Notes under the pieces: model-generated
Seen by the model: only the letters and a program-made list of their open reading frames with translations
Databases searched by the model: none
What the model was told of the DNA's origin: nothing
Assembly (NCBI GenBank): GCA_900539185.1
Contig: UQBG01000001.1
Coordinates: 186,001 to 250,000 of the forward strand
Length of the DNA stretch: 64,000 bases
Direction: 5' to 3'
From: an uncultured Clostridium sp.
GTDB lineage: Bacteria > Bacillota > Clostridia > Lachnospirales > Lachnospiraceae
Shown here: one piece after another, positions 31,516-41,186 of the stretch
How the letters are laid out: each line of letters begins with the position of its first letter
Position numbering within the stretch: position 1 is the stretch's first letter
Position numbers and translations under genes: made by a program

Positions 31516-33342
31516 CTATTCTACTGTTACGGACTTTGCCAGATTCCGTGGTTTATCCACATCCAGCCCCTTCGCTACCGATACGTAGTATGCAAGCAAC
31601 TGCAACGGGATCACCGATAATGACGGATAAAAACATGGATCCGTCTTCGGCAGTTCAATCACAAAGTCACCAATCTCCTTCATGCCTGCATTTTCCTCAC
31701 TTACCAGTGCACAGACATACGAGCCTCTGGTCTTTACCTCCACGGTATTACTGATCATCTTCTCGAACAGCTCCGGCTGTGTCGATACAGACACCGTCAG
31801 GATTCCATCCTCGATCAGAGAAATCGTACCATGCTTCAGTTCCCCGGCCGCATATGCTTCTGAATGGATATAAGAGATTTCCTTTAACTTCAAGGATCCT
31901 TCCATCGAAGATGCATAGTCTACACCTCGCCCGATAAAGAATACATCCTGTGCATTCGCATACTTCGCCGCAAACCACTGAATCCGCTCCTTATCGCCCA
32001 GAATCTCCTGAATCTTTTCCGGAAGAAGTTTTAATTCCCGAAGCTTATTCTGATAGTCTTCCTCGCTCATCACACCGCGAACTTCTCCGAACAGCATTCC
32101 CAACATATAGATGGCTGTTAACTGTGTACTATATGCCTTTGTAGTAGCAACCGAGATCTCCGGACCCGCCCAGGTATACATGACGTTATCCGCCTCGCGG
32201 GCAATACTGCTTCCAACTACATTTACGATTCCCAGCACCTTTGCTCCCAGCTTCTGCGCCATACGAAGGGCTGCTAATGAATCCGCTGTTTCTCCGGACT
32301 GACTAATGATGATCACCATAGAGTCCGGTTCCAAAATCGGATCCCGATACCGAAACTCTGATGCCAGATCGATCTCAACCGGTATCCGTGTCATCTTCTC
32401 CAGCACATACTTCCCGACCGCACCGACATGATAGGCAGAGCCACAGCCTATGATATAGATTCTCCGAATCTTCTGAATCTCTTCTCTGGTCATTCCCAGT
32501 TCATCAATTACGATTCTGCCATCCTTGATCCGCGGACTGATCGTAGATTCCACTGCCTTTGGCTGCTCATAGATTTCCTTCATCATGAAATGTTCATAGC
32601 CACCCTTTTCGGCTGCTTCCACATCCCACTCTACCGTTACCATTTCCTTTGTAATCTCTTCACAGTCCTGATTATAGAAATGTACCTCATGCATAGACAG
32701 TTCTGCCAGTTCATAATTATCGATATAGTATACATTCCGTGTATGCTTCAAAATCGCCGGGACATCCGATGCGATATAATTTCCTGTATCCGATACCCCT
32801 ACGATTAATGGTGAATCCTTCCGCACAGCATACACTCTTCCCGGAAAGTCCTTGAACATAATACCAAATGCATAAGAACCAATCACACGATGAAGCACCT
32901 TAAAGATTGCTTCCTTTGGGTTCCCCTGATAATAATAATCCAGCAAATGGGCTATTACCTCTGAATCCGTCTCTGAGTGAAACCGATAGCCCTTTGAAAG
33001 TAACTTTTCCTTCAGCGGCTGATAATTCTCAATAATTCCATTATGAACCACAGCAATAGTATGGTTCTGGTTATAATGCGGATGTGCATTTGCAACAGAA
33101 GGTTCTCCATGGGTTGCCCACCGGGTATGCCCGATCCCCACATATCCTTTCAGGTTTTCTCCATTCTGTGTCAGATCCCGCAATGCCTGCAAGCGTCCCT
33201 TTGCCTTTACGACATTGATCTTCTCACCATCAAAGACCGCGAGTCCTGCAGAGTCATATCCACGATACTCCAGCTTTGCCAATCCATCTAACAGGATCGG
33301 TGCTGCCGGTTCTTCTCCTACATATCCTACGATACCACACAT
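31516..33342 (-). CDS. glmS: Glutamine-fructose-6-phosphate aminotransferase (isomerizing)
   Basis: Makes glucosamine-6-phosphate, first step to UDP-GlcNAc for peptidoglycan and surface polymers. The 608 residues begin MCGIVGYVG, with Cys1 (after Met removal) as the Ntn nucleophile. The glutaminase domain shows GIGHTRWATHGEP and HNGIIENY; two SIS domains follow (GCGSAYHVG, SQSGETADSLAAL, GRGVDYASSMEGSLKLKEISY) and the C-terminal KPRNLAKSVTVE. AGGAGG precedes the ATG; a stable hairpin lies just before it. I see no glmS ribozyme in the 123-base leader. Confidence 0.97.
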   Translation of the reverse strand: MCGIVGYVGEEPAAPILLDGLAKLEYRGYDSAGLAVFDGEKINVVKAKGRLQALRDLTQNGENLKGYVGIGHTRWATHGEPSVANAHPHYNQNHTIAVVHNGIIENYQPLKEKLLSKGYRFHSETDSEVIAHLLDYYYQGNPKEAIFKVLHRVIGSYAFGIMFKDFPGRVYAVRKDSPLIVGVSDTGNYIASDVPAILKHTRNVYYIDNYELAELSMHEVHFYNQDCEEITKEMVTVEWDVEAAEKGGYEHFMMKEIYEQPKAVESTISPRIKDGRIVIDELGMTREEIQKIRRIYIIGCGSAYHVGAVGKYVLEKMTRIPVEIDLASEFRYRDPILEPDSMVIIISQSGETADSLAALRMAQKLGAKVLGIVNVVGSSIAREADNVMYTWAGPEISVATTKAYSTQLTAIYMLGMLFGEVRGVMSEEDYQNKLRELKLLPEKIQEILGDKERIQWFAAKYANAQDVFFIGRGVDYASSMEGSLKLKEISYIHSEAYAAGELKHGTISLIEDGILTVSVSTQPELFEKMISNTVEVKTRGSYVCALVSEENAGMKEIGDFVIELPKTDPCFYPSLSVIPLQLLAYYVSVAKGLDVDKPRNLAKSVTVE

Positions 33343-33362
33343 ACTGTATCCTCCTTATAACT

Positions 33363-33393
33363 CACGGATTCAAGGACCTGCCCTGAATCCGTG
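33363..33393 (-). promoter_or_regulatory. Hairpin directly upstream of the glmS ribosome site
   Basis: CACGGATTCA (minus-strand, 33384-33393) pairs perfectly with TGAATCCGTG (33363-33372) around an 11-base loop, ending about 10 bases before AAGGAGG. It has no T-run, so it is not a simple terminator. It may influence glmS translation or be a remnant terminator of pgm. Confidence 0.5.
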
Positions 33394-33465
33394 CACCTAC
33401 TGTCTCTATATCATGTTTATTCGAGAAAACCCTCGCTCATACTTCCGTTTTCCCAACTATCACTT

Positions 33466-35190
33466 TTACTGAACTTTCTCCATTAATGCAGCAGTCAGTG
33501 CATCCAGCTTCTGCTGTGCATCTTCGATACTTGTACCCTTTACACCCATATAGAACTTAATCTTTGGCTCTGTACCGGATGGTCTTGCACAACACCAAGA
33601 GTTATTTGACAACTCCCAATACAGGACATTCGACTTCGGCAGTCCGGTAGAGGTTGTTTCACCGGTCTTGCAGTCAACTCTGGTATCTGCATTATAATCA
33701 CGAACCGCCTGTACTTCCAGATCTCCAAAGTTCTTCGGCGGATTCTCACGCAACTGATTCATGATTGCCTGAATCTGTGCTGCACCATCGATTCCCTTTA
33801 AGGTAATGGTCTGCAGGCCTTCCTTGTAATATCCATACTTCTCATAAATCTTAATCATCTGATCCCACAGTGTCATGTTATGCTTCTTGCACCAAGCTGC
33901 TACTTCACATAACATCATAACCGCTACGCAGGCATCCTTATCTCTGGAATGTGTACCTGCCAAACAGCCATAGCTCTCTTCCAAACCAAATACATACTGA
34001 TAGCTATGATTCTGCTCAAAGAGCTTGATCTGCTCACCGATATACTTAAAGCCGGTCAGCACTTCAATCAGCTTCATATGATAATCTTCTGCAATCGGGA
34101 ATGTCATATTGGTCGTAACAATCGTGGTTACCAGTGCACCATTTGCAGGCAGTGTACCGGTTGCCTTCCGCTCCCGCATGATATACTCACAAATCAGCAT
34201 ACCGGACATATTTCCGGTAAAGCTTACATACTCTCCGGTCTTTGTATCCTTCGCATATACACCCAAACGGTCTGCATCCGGATCCGTCGCCAGTACGATA
34301 TCAGCATCCACCTTCTTTGCAAGATCCAGTGCTAATGCAAATGCCTTTGGATCCTCCGGATTCGGATAGGATACGGTTGGGAAGTTTCCATCCGGATACT
34401 TCTGCTCCGGTACCGGGTATACATGTTCAAAGCCCAGTTCCTTCAGCACACGCTGTACCGGAATGCTGCCGGTACCATGCAATGGGGTATATACAATCTT
34501 AATATCCTTTGCAACTTCCTTAATCATATCCGGATGAATAATCTGCTTCTTTAATTCTGCCAGATACTTATCATCCAGATCGGAACCGATGATATTATAG
34601 AGTCCTGCCACCTGGGCATCCATCTTATCCATCGTCAATGCATCATGGTAATCCGTTACCTTTGCAACCTCAGCCAGTATATTCTTATCATGTGGCGGCG
34701 TAATCTGCGCACCATCTTCCCAATATACCTTATAGCCGTTATATTCCGGCGGGTTATGGCTGGCTGTAATAACGATACCTGCTATACAGCCCAACTCCCG
34801 TACCGCAAACGACAGTTCCGGTGTCGGACGCAGGGATGGGAATACATATGCCTTGATTCCATTCGCATTCAGACAAAGAGCGGCTACATCTGCGAATTCT
34901 GTCGACATCCGTCTGGAATCGTAGGCGATCGCTACCCCCTTCTGCTCACCTTTTGCAATCTTTATGTAATTTGCCAGTCCCTGTGTGGCCTTCCGAACGG
35001 TATAAATATTCATACGGTTTGTGCCGGCTCCTAAGATACCACGAAGTCCACCTGTACCAAACTCCAGATCCTTATAAAACCGTTCCTTAATCTCCGCATC
35101 ATTATCCTTTATTGCCTGCAGTTCTGCCCTGGTTGCATCATCAAAGTATGAATCCTCACACCACAGCTTATAGCTTTCCATGTAATCCAT
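33466..35190 (-). CDS. Phosphoglucomutase/phosphomannomutase
   Basis: Interconverts hexose 1- and 6-phosphates, here probably supplying glucose-1-P for RfbF and mannose-1-P for ManC. The ATG at 35190 (MDYMESYKLW) has AGGAG nine bases upstream; the ATG two codons earlier is closer to the site. About 575 aa, the long alpha-PGM form. Visible are LEFGTGGLRGILGAG, the phosphoserine loop TASHNPPEYNGYKVY, the metal loop ATDPDADRLG, the sugar-binding GLEESYG and the phosphate loop ARPSGTEPKIKFY. An extended -10 (TGGTAGAAT, 35258-35266) with a weak -35 may give it its own promoter. Glucose versus mannose preference is not decidable by eye. Confidence 0.94.
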   Translation of the reverse strand: MDYMESYKLWCEDSYFDDATRAELQAIKDNDAEIKERFYKDLEFGTGGLRGILGAGTNRMNIYTVRKATQGLANYIKIAKGEQKGVAIAYDSRRMSTEFADVAALCLNANGIKAYVFPSLRPTPELSFAVRELGCIAGIVITASHNPPEYNGYKVYWEDGAQITPPHDKNILAEVAKVTDYHDALTMDKMDAQVAGLYNIIGSDLDDKYLAELKKQIIHPDMIKEVAKDIKIVYTPLHGTGSIPVQRVLKELGFEHVYPVPEQKYPDGNFPTVSYPNPEDPKAFALALDLAKKVDADIVLATDPDADRLGVYAKDTKTGEYVSFTGNMSGMLICEYIMRERKATGTLPANGALVTTIVTTNMTFPIAEDYHMKLIEVLTGFKYIGEQIKLFEQNHSYQYVFGLEESYGCLAGTHSRDKDACVAVMMLCEVAAWCKKHNMTLWDQMIKIYEKYGYYKEGLQTITLKGIDGAAQIQAIMNQLRENPPKNFGDLEVQAVRDYNADTRVDCKTGETTSTGLPKSNVLYWELSNNSWCCARPSGTEPKIKFYMGVKGTSIEDAQQKLDALTAALMEKVQ

Positions 35191-35293
35191 GTTCATAATC
35201 TCCTTTCGATTCTGTCCATTTCCCGATCCATCCAACACTCATTGATGGTCAGTTTGTATTCTACCATTAATTACGGAAAAAGGAAATAGAAAC

Positions 35294-36232
35294 TTATACC
35301 CTTCCTCTCCAATATTCCAATACATCCACAATCGTATCGTCAATACTTAATTCCGGTTTCCACCCTGTGCACTCCCGTAACTTTGTTGTATCTGCCTCTA
35401 TCACCGGCACATCAACCGGACGGAACTTTGCGGGATCCTTCCGTATCTCAATTGTTACCTTTGCATTTACTAAGATTCGTTGAAGGATATCTTCAATCTT
35501 AATCGCATGCCCACTTCCTACATTGTAAGTCTCCCCGGCGACTCCATGCTGTATTAATAAAGCATATGCCCGAACTACATCCCGTACATCCGAAAAATCG
35601 CGAGCCGAACTTAAGTTTCCAACATAGATAACCGGCTCTTGCAAGCCTGCTTCAATCTCTGCCACCTGTTTGCAAAAATCCGCAACCACAAACAACGGGG
35701 CCTGATTCGGTCCAATATGATTAAATGCTCTTACGGAAACTACATCCATCTGATAGGCATCCACATAAATCTTCCCAAACATATTCTGACAAATCTTAGT
35801 CGCTGCATATATATTTGCAGGTCTTACAAAATTTGTCTCCTTTAACGGCGATTCACCTGGCAGGATATGTCCATACTCCTCTCCTGAACCTATTAATAGC
35901 ACTCTTGGGTTATAATCCAGTTCACGAACACTATCTAATACATGAACACTCCCTTTAATATTAACATCTATCGTAAGATCCGGATTTTTCCAAGCAAGAC
36001 CTACTGAACTTTGTGCAGCTAAGTGCATAATTGCATCCGGATGAACTTTCTGAAGCAATTGTAATACTCTATCTTTATCCAATATATCAAGATCATAAAC
36101 ATCAATGTTTGAAATAGCAATTGTCTCGTGTGGCATCTTAGTAGCTACAACCGTCCAATGCAAATCCTCTTTCAAATGTCGAATCAAATAACTACCTACA
36201 AACCCGGCAGCACCTATAATCAGCACTTTCAT
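35294..36232 (-). CDS. rmd: GDP-4-dehydro-6-deoxy-D-mannose reductase
   Basis: Reduces the Gmd product to GDP-D-rhamnose. Start ATG at 36232 (MKVLIIGAAG) has GAGG nine bases upstream. The 312-residue extended SDR has GAAGFVGSYLIRHL for NAD(P)H, the catalytic YAATK and the family signature FNHIGPNQAPLFVVADF seen in RMD enzymes. GDP-fucose synthase would instead be a GMER-type protein, so D-rhamnose is the better call. It follows gmd by 86 bases that contain a stable hairpin. It is the last gene of the polysaccharide locus before pgm. Confidence 0.85.
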   Translation of the reverse strand: MKVLIIGAAGFVGSYLIRHLKEDLHWTVVATKMPHETIAISNIDVYDLDILDKDRVLQLLQKVHPDAIMHLAAQSSVGLAWKNPDLTIDVNIKGSVHVLDSVRELDYNPRVLLIGSGEEYGHILPGESPLKETNFVRPANIYAATKICQNMFGKIYVDAYQMDVVSVRAFNHIGPNQAPLFVVADFCKQVAEIEAGLQEPVIYVGNLSSARDFSDVRDVVRAYALLIQHGVAGETYNVGSGHAIKIEDILQRILVNAKVTIEIRKDPAKFRPVDVPVIEADTTKLRECTGWKPELSIDDTIVDVLEYWRGRV

Positions 36233-36267
36233 AATCAAATTCCTCATTTAACTTTTAAAGATAGCAG

Positions 36268-36296
36268 GGACATGGACAGCACTACTGTTCATATCC
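36268..36296 (-). other. Stable hairpin between gmd and rmd
   Basis: GGATATGAACAG and CTGTCCATGTCC (minus strand) pair at 11 of 12 positions around a five-base loop, with further TAG/CTA pairing outside. The sequence after it (TATCTTTAAAAG) is a poor T-run, so it is more likely an mRNA stability or processing site, or a weak terminator that lowers rmd expression. Confidence 0.55.
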
Positions 36297-36318
36297 CTAC
36301 AGATTTACATGATCCTTA

Positions 36319-37350
36319 TTACATATTTGATATCTTTATTTCCTTTGCAACAATATCCATATCATTCTTTATCATACGTTCTACTAATTCAGAGAATGGA
36401 ATTTCTCTCTTCCAACCCAGAACACTTTCGGCCTTTGCAGGATTTCCTAACAGCACATCCACCTCAGCCGGACGGAAAAAGTCCTTATTTACCTTTACTA
36501 ATACCTTGCCAGTCTCCGCATCCTTACCTACTTCATCGATACCGGAGCCTTCCCAGTTGATTTTTATTCCCACATGTCCAAATGCAGTCTCTACAAATTC
36601 ACGAACGGTACGAGTTTCATTTGTAGCAATAACATAATCATCCGGAGTATCCTGCTGAAGCATCAGCCACATAGCCTTTACATAATCCTTAGAATGTCCC
36701 CAGTCGCGCTTTGAATCCAGATTTCCCAGTTCGATATGATCCTGTACGCCCTGCTTAATACGTGCTACGGAATAGGTAATCTTACGGGTTACAAACTCCT
36801 TACCACGACGCTCACTTTCATGATTGAACAAGATACCGCTACATGCAAACAGATTATAGCTTTCTCTATAATTCTTTGTAATCCAATGACCATATAACTT
36901 TGCTACACCATATGGGCTTCTCGGATAGAATGGTGTCTTCTCTGTCTGAGGCATTTCCTGTACCAGACCAAACATTTCTGAAGTAGACGCCTGATAGAAA
37001 TGAGCACTTGGCTTCACATTACGAATCGCCTCCAGCATATTCGTTACACCCAGTGCATCAATATCAGCTGTTGCCAATGGCTGTTCCCAGCTGGTAGCTA
37101 CAAAGGACTGTGCAGCTAAGTTGTATACCTCATCTGCATCTGAAATTTTCATGGCATTCATCAGTGATACAACATCTGTCATATCTGCATAGATAAAATG
37201 AATCTTATCCTTGATATGATCCACATTACCATAATCTACCACACTCTTCCGACGCATGATACCGTATACGTTGTATCCTTTCTCCAATAACAACTCTGCT
37301 AAATAAGAGCCATCCTGTCCGGTAATACCGGTAATTAATGCATTTTTCAT
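36319..37350 (-). CDS. gmd: GDP-mannose 4,6-dehydratase
   Basis: Converts GDP-mannose to GDP-4-keto-6-deoxy-D-mannose. The 343-residue SDR carries GITGQDGSYLAELLLEKGY for NADP, GIMRRKS (interface loop that binds cofactor in this family), the catalytic SPYGVAKLYGH and NHESERRGKEFVTRKITY. DWGHSKDYVKAMWLML and DFFRPAEVDVLLG complete the signature. AAAGGAG precedes the ATG. It follows manC by 15 bases and is followed by rmd, giving the complete mannose-1-P to GDP-D-rhamnose route in three adjacent genes. Confidence 0.97.
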   Translation of the reverse strand: MKNALITGITGQDGSYLAELLLEKGYNVYGIMRRKSVVDYGNVDHIKDKIHFIYADMTDVVSLMNAMKISDADEVYNLAAQSFVATSWEQPLATADIDALGVTNMLEAIRNVKPSAHFYQASTSEMFGLVQEMPQTEKTPFYPRSPYGVAKLYGHWITKNYRESYNLFACSGILFNHESERRGKEFVTRKITYSVARIKQGVQDHIELGNLDSKRDWGHSKDYVKAMWLMLQQDTPDDYVIATNETRTVREFVETAFGHVGIKINWEGSGIDEVGKDAETGKVLVKVNKDFFRPAEVDVLLGNPAKAESVLGWKREIPFSELVERMIKNDMDIVAKEIKISNM

Positions 37351-37365
37351 AATTTACTCCTTTTA

Positions 37366-38436
37366 TTATATATATTCATCCCGGTTACATATCTTTAGGT
37401 TTTCCAATACCTTCTTGATATCTCCGGCACTGTTCTTATCACAGATTAAAGTTGCATCTTCTGTATCAACAATAATCAGGTCTTCAAGACCAACTGTAGC
37501 AATCAGCTTTTGTCCGCCCTCTATGATACAATTCTTTGTTCCAATGGTGATAATATTACCGTTTACTACATTTCCCTGCTCATTTGATTTACGAATTCTT
37601 CCAACTGCCAGCCATGAACCTACATCATCCCATCCAAAGGTTCCAGGAAGAATATAAATATTCTTTGCCTTTTCCATAATTCCATAATCAATAGACTCCG
37701 ATGGAAACGCTGTAAACTCCGTTTCTAATACTGTATCTGCATCCTCAGTACCAATGGCGGCCTTGATAATCTGTAAACCATTATAAATACTTGGCATAAA
37801 CTGTTTCAAATTATCTAAAATGGTAGATACCTTCCACATGAACATACCGCTATTCCACAAATACTGCTCTGTGGCTAAGTATTCTTTCGCCACTTCCAGA
37901 CTTGGCTTTTCTACGAACCGATCTACTGCATATGCTGCACCATCCGCCTCTTCCGGAATAAACTTAATATATCCATATCCGGTCTCGGGATAGTCTGGTG
38001 TGATACCGATTGTAACCAGATTTGGTCCCTTCTCCGCCAACTCACATCCCTGTCGCAAGGTATTCACAAACATCTGATTATATTTAATCAAATGATCAGA
38101 TGGCAGAACCATCATAACTGCATCATCATATTTTTTTGATATATGAATTGCTCCTAATCCAATACACGGTGCCGTATTTCTTCCAATCGGCTCACATAAG
38201 ATATTCTCCTCAGGCAAATCCGGAAGTTGTTCCCGAACCAATGTTTTATAATCCCGATTTGTAGCAATATAGATATCTTCCATATCAACTAACGGTAAAA
38301 TCCGCTCGACTGTCAACTGGATCATTGTCTTGCCATCGCCTGTTAGTGATAAAAACTGCTTTGGCAGATTTTTTCGACTCTTTGGCCAAAACCGCTCTCC
38401 ACGTCCGCCGGCCATGATTAAAGCTGTTCTCTTCAT
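37366..38436 (-). CDS. manC: Mannose-1-phosphate guanylyltransferase
   Basis: Makes GDP-mannose, substrate for gmd and for mannosyl transfer. The start ATG at 38436 (MKRTALIMAGG) is six bases after AGGAGG; a seven-codon extension lacks a site. The 356 residues comprise the nucleotidyltransferase domain only, with MAGGRGERFWPKSRKNLPKQFL, EPIGRNTAPCIGLGA, MVLPSDHLI and FVEKPS. No C-terminal phosphomannose isomerase domain is present, so mannose-6-P must come from another gene. The 70 bases upstream are AT-rich with TATAAT-like matches, a possible internal promoter that I cannot fix. Confidence 0.95.
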   Translation of the reverse strand: MKRTALIMAGGRGERFWPKSRKNLPKQFLSLTGDGKTMIQLTVERILPLVDMEDIYIATNRDYKTLVREQLPDLPEENILCEPIGRNTAPCIGLGAIHISKKYDDAVMMVLPSDHLIKYNQMFVNTLRQGCELAEKGPNLVTIGITPDYPETGYGYIKFIPEEADGAAYAVDRFVEKPSLEVAKEYLATEQYLWNSGMFMWKVSTILDNLKQFMPSIYNGLQIIKAAIGTEDADTVLETEFTAFPSESIDYGIMEKAKNIYILPGTFGWDDVGSWLAVGRIRKSNEQGNVVNGNIITIGTKNCIIEGGQKLIATVGLEDLIIVDTEDATLICDKNSAGDIKKVLENLKICNRDEYI

Positions 38437-38506
38437 ACCTATCCTCCTAGCAAACATTATTTATTATATTACAATAAAATGCCAATAAATACAAGTTACA
38501 AAACTT

Positions 38507-39214
38507 TTAAGATTTATATTCTATTCTCATTTTCCATAGTCGAAACAGTGTTTTGATATAACTCACAATAAATGGAATCAATTGTCTCTTCGACTCCCCA
38601 TATAATCGCTTGCTAAACGATATCGGACATTCTCCGATTCTAAATTCTCCTTTACCTACCAGAATTTTCAATTTTAAAAGAATCTCCTCCAAAATATCAT
38701 AGTTTACACAAGACAGTTTCAAACCTTTCAACTGTTCTGTATGATACAGCCTGTAGTTCGTTGAAATATCTTTTGCACGAATTCCTAAGCATATCCTATA
38801 TACCGTATTTAGCAGTCGGGACATTACCTGAGAAATTTTTGCATCCTCTGTATGCCCCCCTTCTATATAACGACTGCCAATTACTACATCATATCCCTCC
38901 ATAAACTTCTCATATATAGCCGATATATACTCCGGGCTATGCGACCCATCACTATCCAACGCTAACAGCTTATCCATATTTGCTACTTCAATGCCCTTCC
39001 GATAAGCACCTCCAAAGCCCGGTTCCTCCTGATTATAGTAATTGATACCTATTTCCCTACAATAGTCCGATGTATGATCCAACGGTTCCTTCGTATCAAT
39101 CACATTAATTTCATACTCCTCACCGATTCTATTCATAACCTCTATGATCTGGGGGCAAAGCACTCGAAGGTTTTCTTCTTCTTTATATGCCAGCAGCATT
39201 ACACTGATTCCCAT
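38507..39214 (-). CDS. Family 2 glycosyltransferase, polyprenyl-phosphate mannose synthase-like
   Basis: 235 aa, GT-A fold with no membrane segment. It shows MLLAYKEEENLRVL, the DxD-type LALDSDGSHSPEYI (metal and nucleotide-sugar), IGSRYIEGGHTEDAKISQVMSRLLN and the acceptor region CPISFSKRLYGESKR. The pattern is that of dolichol/polyprenyl-phosphate mannose synthases, which make the lipid-linked sugar used by GT-C enzymes such as the three membrane proteins encoded directly upstream. GDP-mannose from ManC would be the donor (inference). It starts three bases after the preceding membrane gene. Confidence 0.88.
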   Translation of the reverse strand: MGISVMLLAYKEEENLRVLCPQIIEVMNRIGEEYEINVIDTKEPLDHTSDYCREIGINYYNQEEPGFGGAYRKGIEVANMDKLLALDSDGSHSPEYISAIYEKFMEGYDVVIGSRYIEGGHTEDAKISQVMSRLLNTVYRICLGIRAKDISTNYRLYHTEQLKGLKLSCVNYDILEEILLKLKILVGKGEFRIGECPISFSKRLYGESKRQLIPFIVSYIKTLFRLWKMRIEYKS

Positions 39215-39217
39215 AAT

Positions 39218-41167
39218 CTATCTTCCTCTCACTTCTAACAGAATACTATAGTCCTGTTCTGTCCCATTCCAGAAAGCCGGAGCTAATGTATTATTTTCAT
39301 CCGAATAGGTTCTAAGATATAGCGGATACTGATTTCTGGCTATCTCATGTCCGGGTATACCTGTAAAACGCACGATATACTTTCGGTCTGCCAGCACCGA
39401 TACCTGTTTGAGCCTAATTTCCTGTATTTCGTTTTCTTTTATCAGACTGGCTCCAAGCACCTTATCCGCCAATACCTCTCCTGTTGTACTATCAATCAGT
39501 TGAATCTGCACAGAGCTTGTATTCTGTTGCATATTCTCCGTCACATCCATTCGGAATCGTATCGACGTAACCTGTGCATTTTCATCAAATTCAATCGGCT
39601 GTTCCATCACATGTACTGACAGAGCCGGATTTATCATGTTCTCGATGCCTTGACTTCCATCATGATATACCAGTAGTTCACGGTCATCCATCCCACATAG
39701 CTCTGTCAGATAATTATGAAATGTCAGTTTATCATTTCCCGATAAGTCAATTATTTCGGACATATTTGTTATCAGACAATTATCCAGCTTCTTCCCGTAC
39801 GTATATAATGGGATTCCTATTATCAGCAGCATCAGGACTATTCTCATCCATATATATCCAGAAGTTATATTGTGTTCCGTTTCCTCTTTCTGGTCATATC
39901 TTCCCGGTCGGTTTAATACCAATAGTGCAAGTATTCCTCCTACATAAACAGACGTCAAAAACGGAAGATAAACATCTATACCCATGCTCTGCAGCCAGTC
40001 TCCGGGTGATAGATACATACAGTTCAATAAATCAGAAGAAAATAGTTTTCCAAACAACATTTTTGATACCCAGAAATTACTCTCTCCAAAGATATCTCCC
40101 CGTAACATCACTGTCAAAACAAATGCAACGCCTGTAATACTTTCTATTAATACATTCACCTTATAATAGCGAGTATTTACCACTATCAGTAAAATCAAAA
40201 ACGGTGCCATAAGAGCAACCCAGTATACCCGAATCGGAATCAGTGTTACAAACATGCCATAGATCAACACCGGCAGATATAATACACGATATTGATCCTT
40301 GATTTCTACTCCCGATGGTGTAATATAGCAATACACATTTATCGCCACATAAAGCACTAAAAACAGACTGACTCCAAAGCAAAGCTGTATATTATCCTGA
40401 ATCAAATCCCGAATTGTATACCACGACAAACTTTTTGACATAAACGTATATGCAACACTGCTTTTATATAAAAGCTTCATAAGTATTGTTAATGAACATC
40501 CTGCCAGAAATTTTCCAAACAAATGCGGAATTCTCTTTTCATGTAGTAATAACATCGGTATAAACAGAAAAATAGCAAAAAGCTTCATTGGTATCGCCAA
40601 AGCAAAGGCTATTAAGAATCCTCTTGTATCCTGCTTCAGATATCTCCATATTCCTATTAACATAAACAGAACCGAAAGCACATCAATCTGCACCGCATAC
40701 ATAGTCGGAAAAAGGATATACAGACTACTCATAAAGAGCAAAATCATCCATGTTCTATTTCTTTGACTATTCCCATATGTTTTCAAAATCTGAATCATCA
40801 TCCAGAGAATCAGTCCAAGAACAACAATTAAAAATCCTTTACACCACAAATGTGCCAAAGTAGAGTTCATATAATCCAATTCAAAACATTGTTCTGCTAT
40901 CAGAATCGGTATATTCCATGCCGCCATCAGCAAACAGGGTAACATATCATAATTCATTGCCCATATAGAATGTGAATTCTGAATGGAAAACTCATACATA
41001 TCTCTTATATGTCCGGTACCGATCGCCTTTATCATCAGTATGGAATTGTCCATAATACAAGACAAATCCGAGTAGTAAAAGCAAAAGAACATCACTATTA
41101 CCAAAATCCCGACTACTATATATTCACATATCCGATTTTTGTACTTCTTCTGCCCAAACACTTTCAT
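39218..41167 (-). CDS. Polytopic GT-C-type membrane protein with a C-terminal extracytoplasmic domain
   Basis: Start ATG at 41167 (MKVFGQKKYKN) is six bases after GGGAG; an in-frame ATG twelve codons upstream lies in the previous gene. About 650 residues. Roughly eleven hydrophobic segments fill residues 15-465 (e.g. CEYIVVGILVIVMFFCFYYS; RIVLMLLIIGIPLYTYG), with an early acidic loop SCIMDNSILM typical of GT-C donors sites. The last 185 residues are soluble and beta-rich (VHVMEQPIEFDENAQVTSI, YIVRFTGIPGHEIARN), like a carbohydrate-binding or jelly-roll domain. It is probably a polyprenyl-phosphate-sugar-dependent transferase; specificity unknown. Confidence 0.75.
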   Translation of the reverse strand: MKVFGQKKYKNRICEYIVVGILVIVMFFCFYYSDLSCIMDNSILMIKAIGTGHIRDMYEFSIQNSHSIWAMNYDMLPCLLMAAWNIPILIAEQCFELDYMNSTLAHLWCKGFLIVVLGLILWMMIQILKTYGNSQRNRTWMILLFMSSLYILFPTMYAVQIDVLSVLFMLIGIWRYLKQDTRGFLIAFALAIPMKLFAIFLFIPMLLLHEKRIPHLFGKFLAGCSLTILMKLLYKSSVAYTFMSKSLSWYTIRDLIQDNIQLCFGVSLFLVLYVAINVYCYITPSGVEIKDQYRVLYLPVLIYGMFVTLIPIRVYWVALMAPFLILLIVVNTRYYKVNVLIESITGVAFVLTVMLRGDIFGESNFWVSKMLFGKLFSSDLLNCMYLSPGDWLQSMGIDVYLPFLTSVYVGGILALLVLNRPGRYDQKEETEHNITSGYIWMRIVLMLLIIGIPLYTYGKKLDNCLITNMSEIIDLSGNDKLTFHNYLTELCGMDDRELLVYHDGSQGIENMINPALSVHVMEQPIEFDENAQVTSIRFRMDVTENMQQNTSSVQIQLIDSTTGEVLADKVLGASLIKENEIQEIRLKQVSVLADRKYIVRFTGIPGHEIARNQYPLYLRTYSDENNTLAPAFWNGTEQDYSILLEVRGR

Positions 41168-41186
41168 TCTTTTCTCCCACTTAAAA

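Noticed and set aside
33343..33465. glmS ribozyme/riboswitch upstream of glmS
   Set aside because: The leader is 123 bases and lacks the conserved core I would expect; only a simple hairpin is present.
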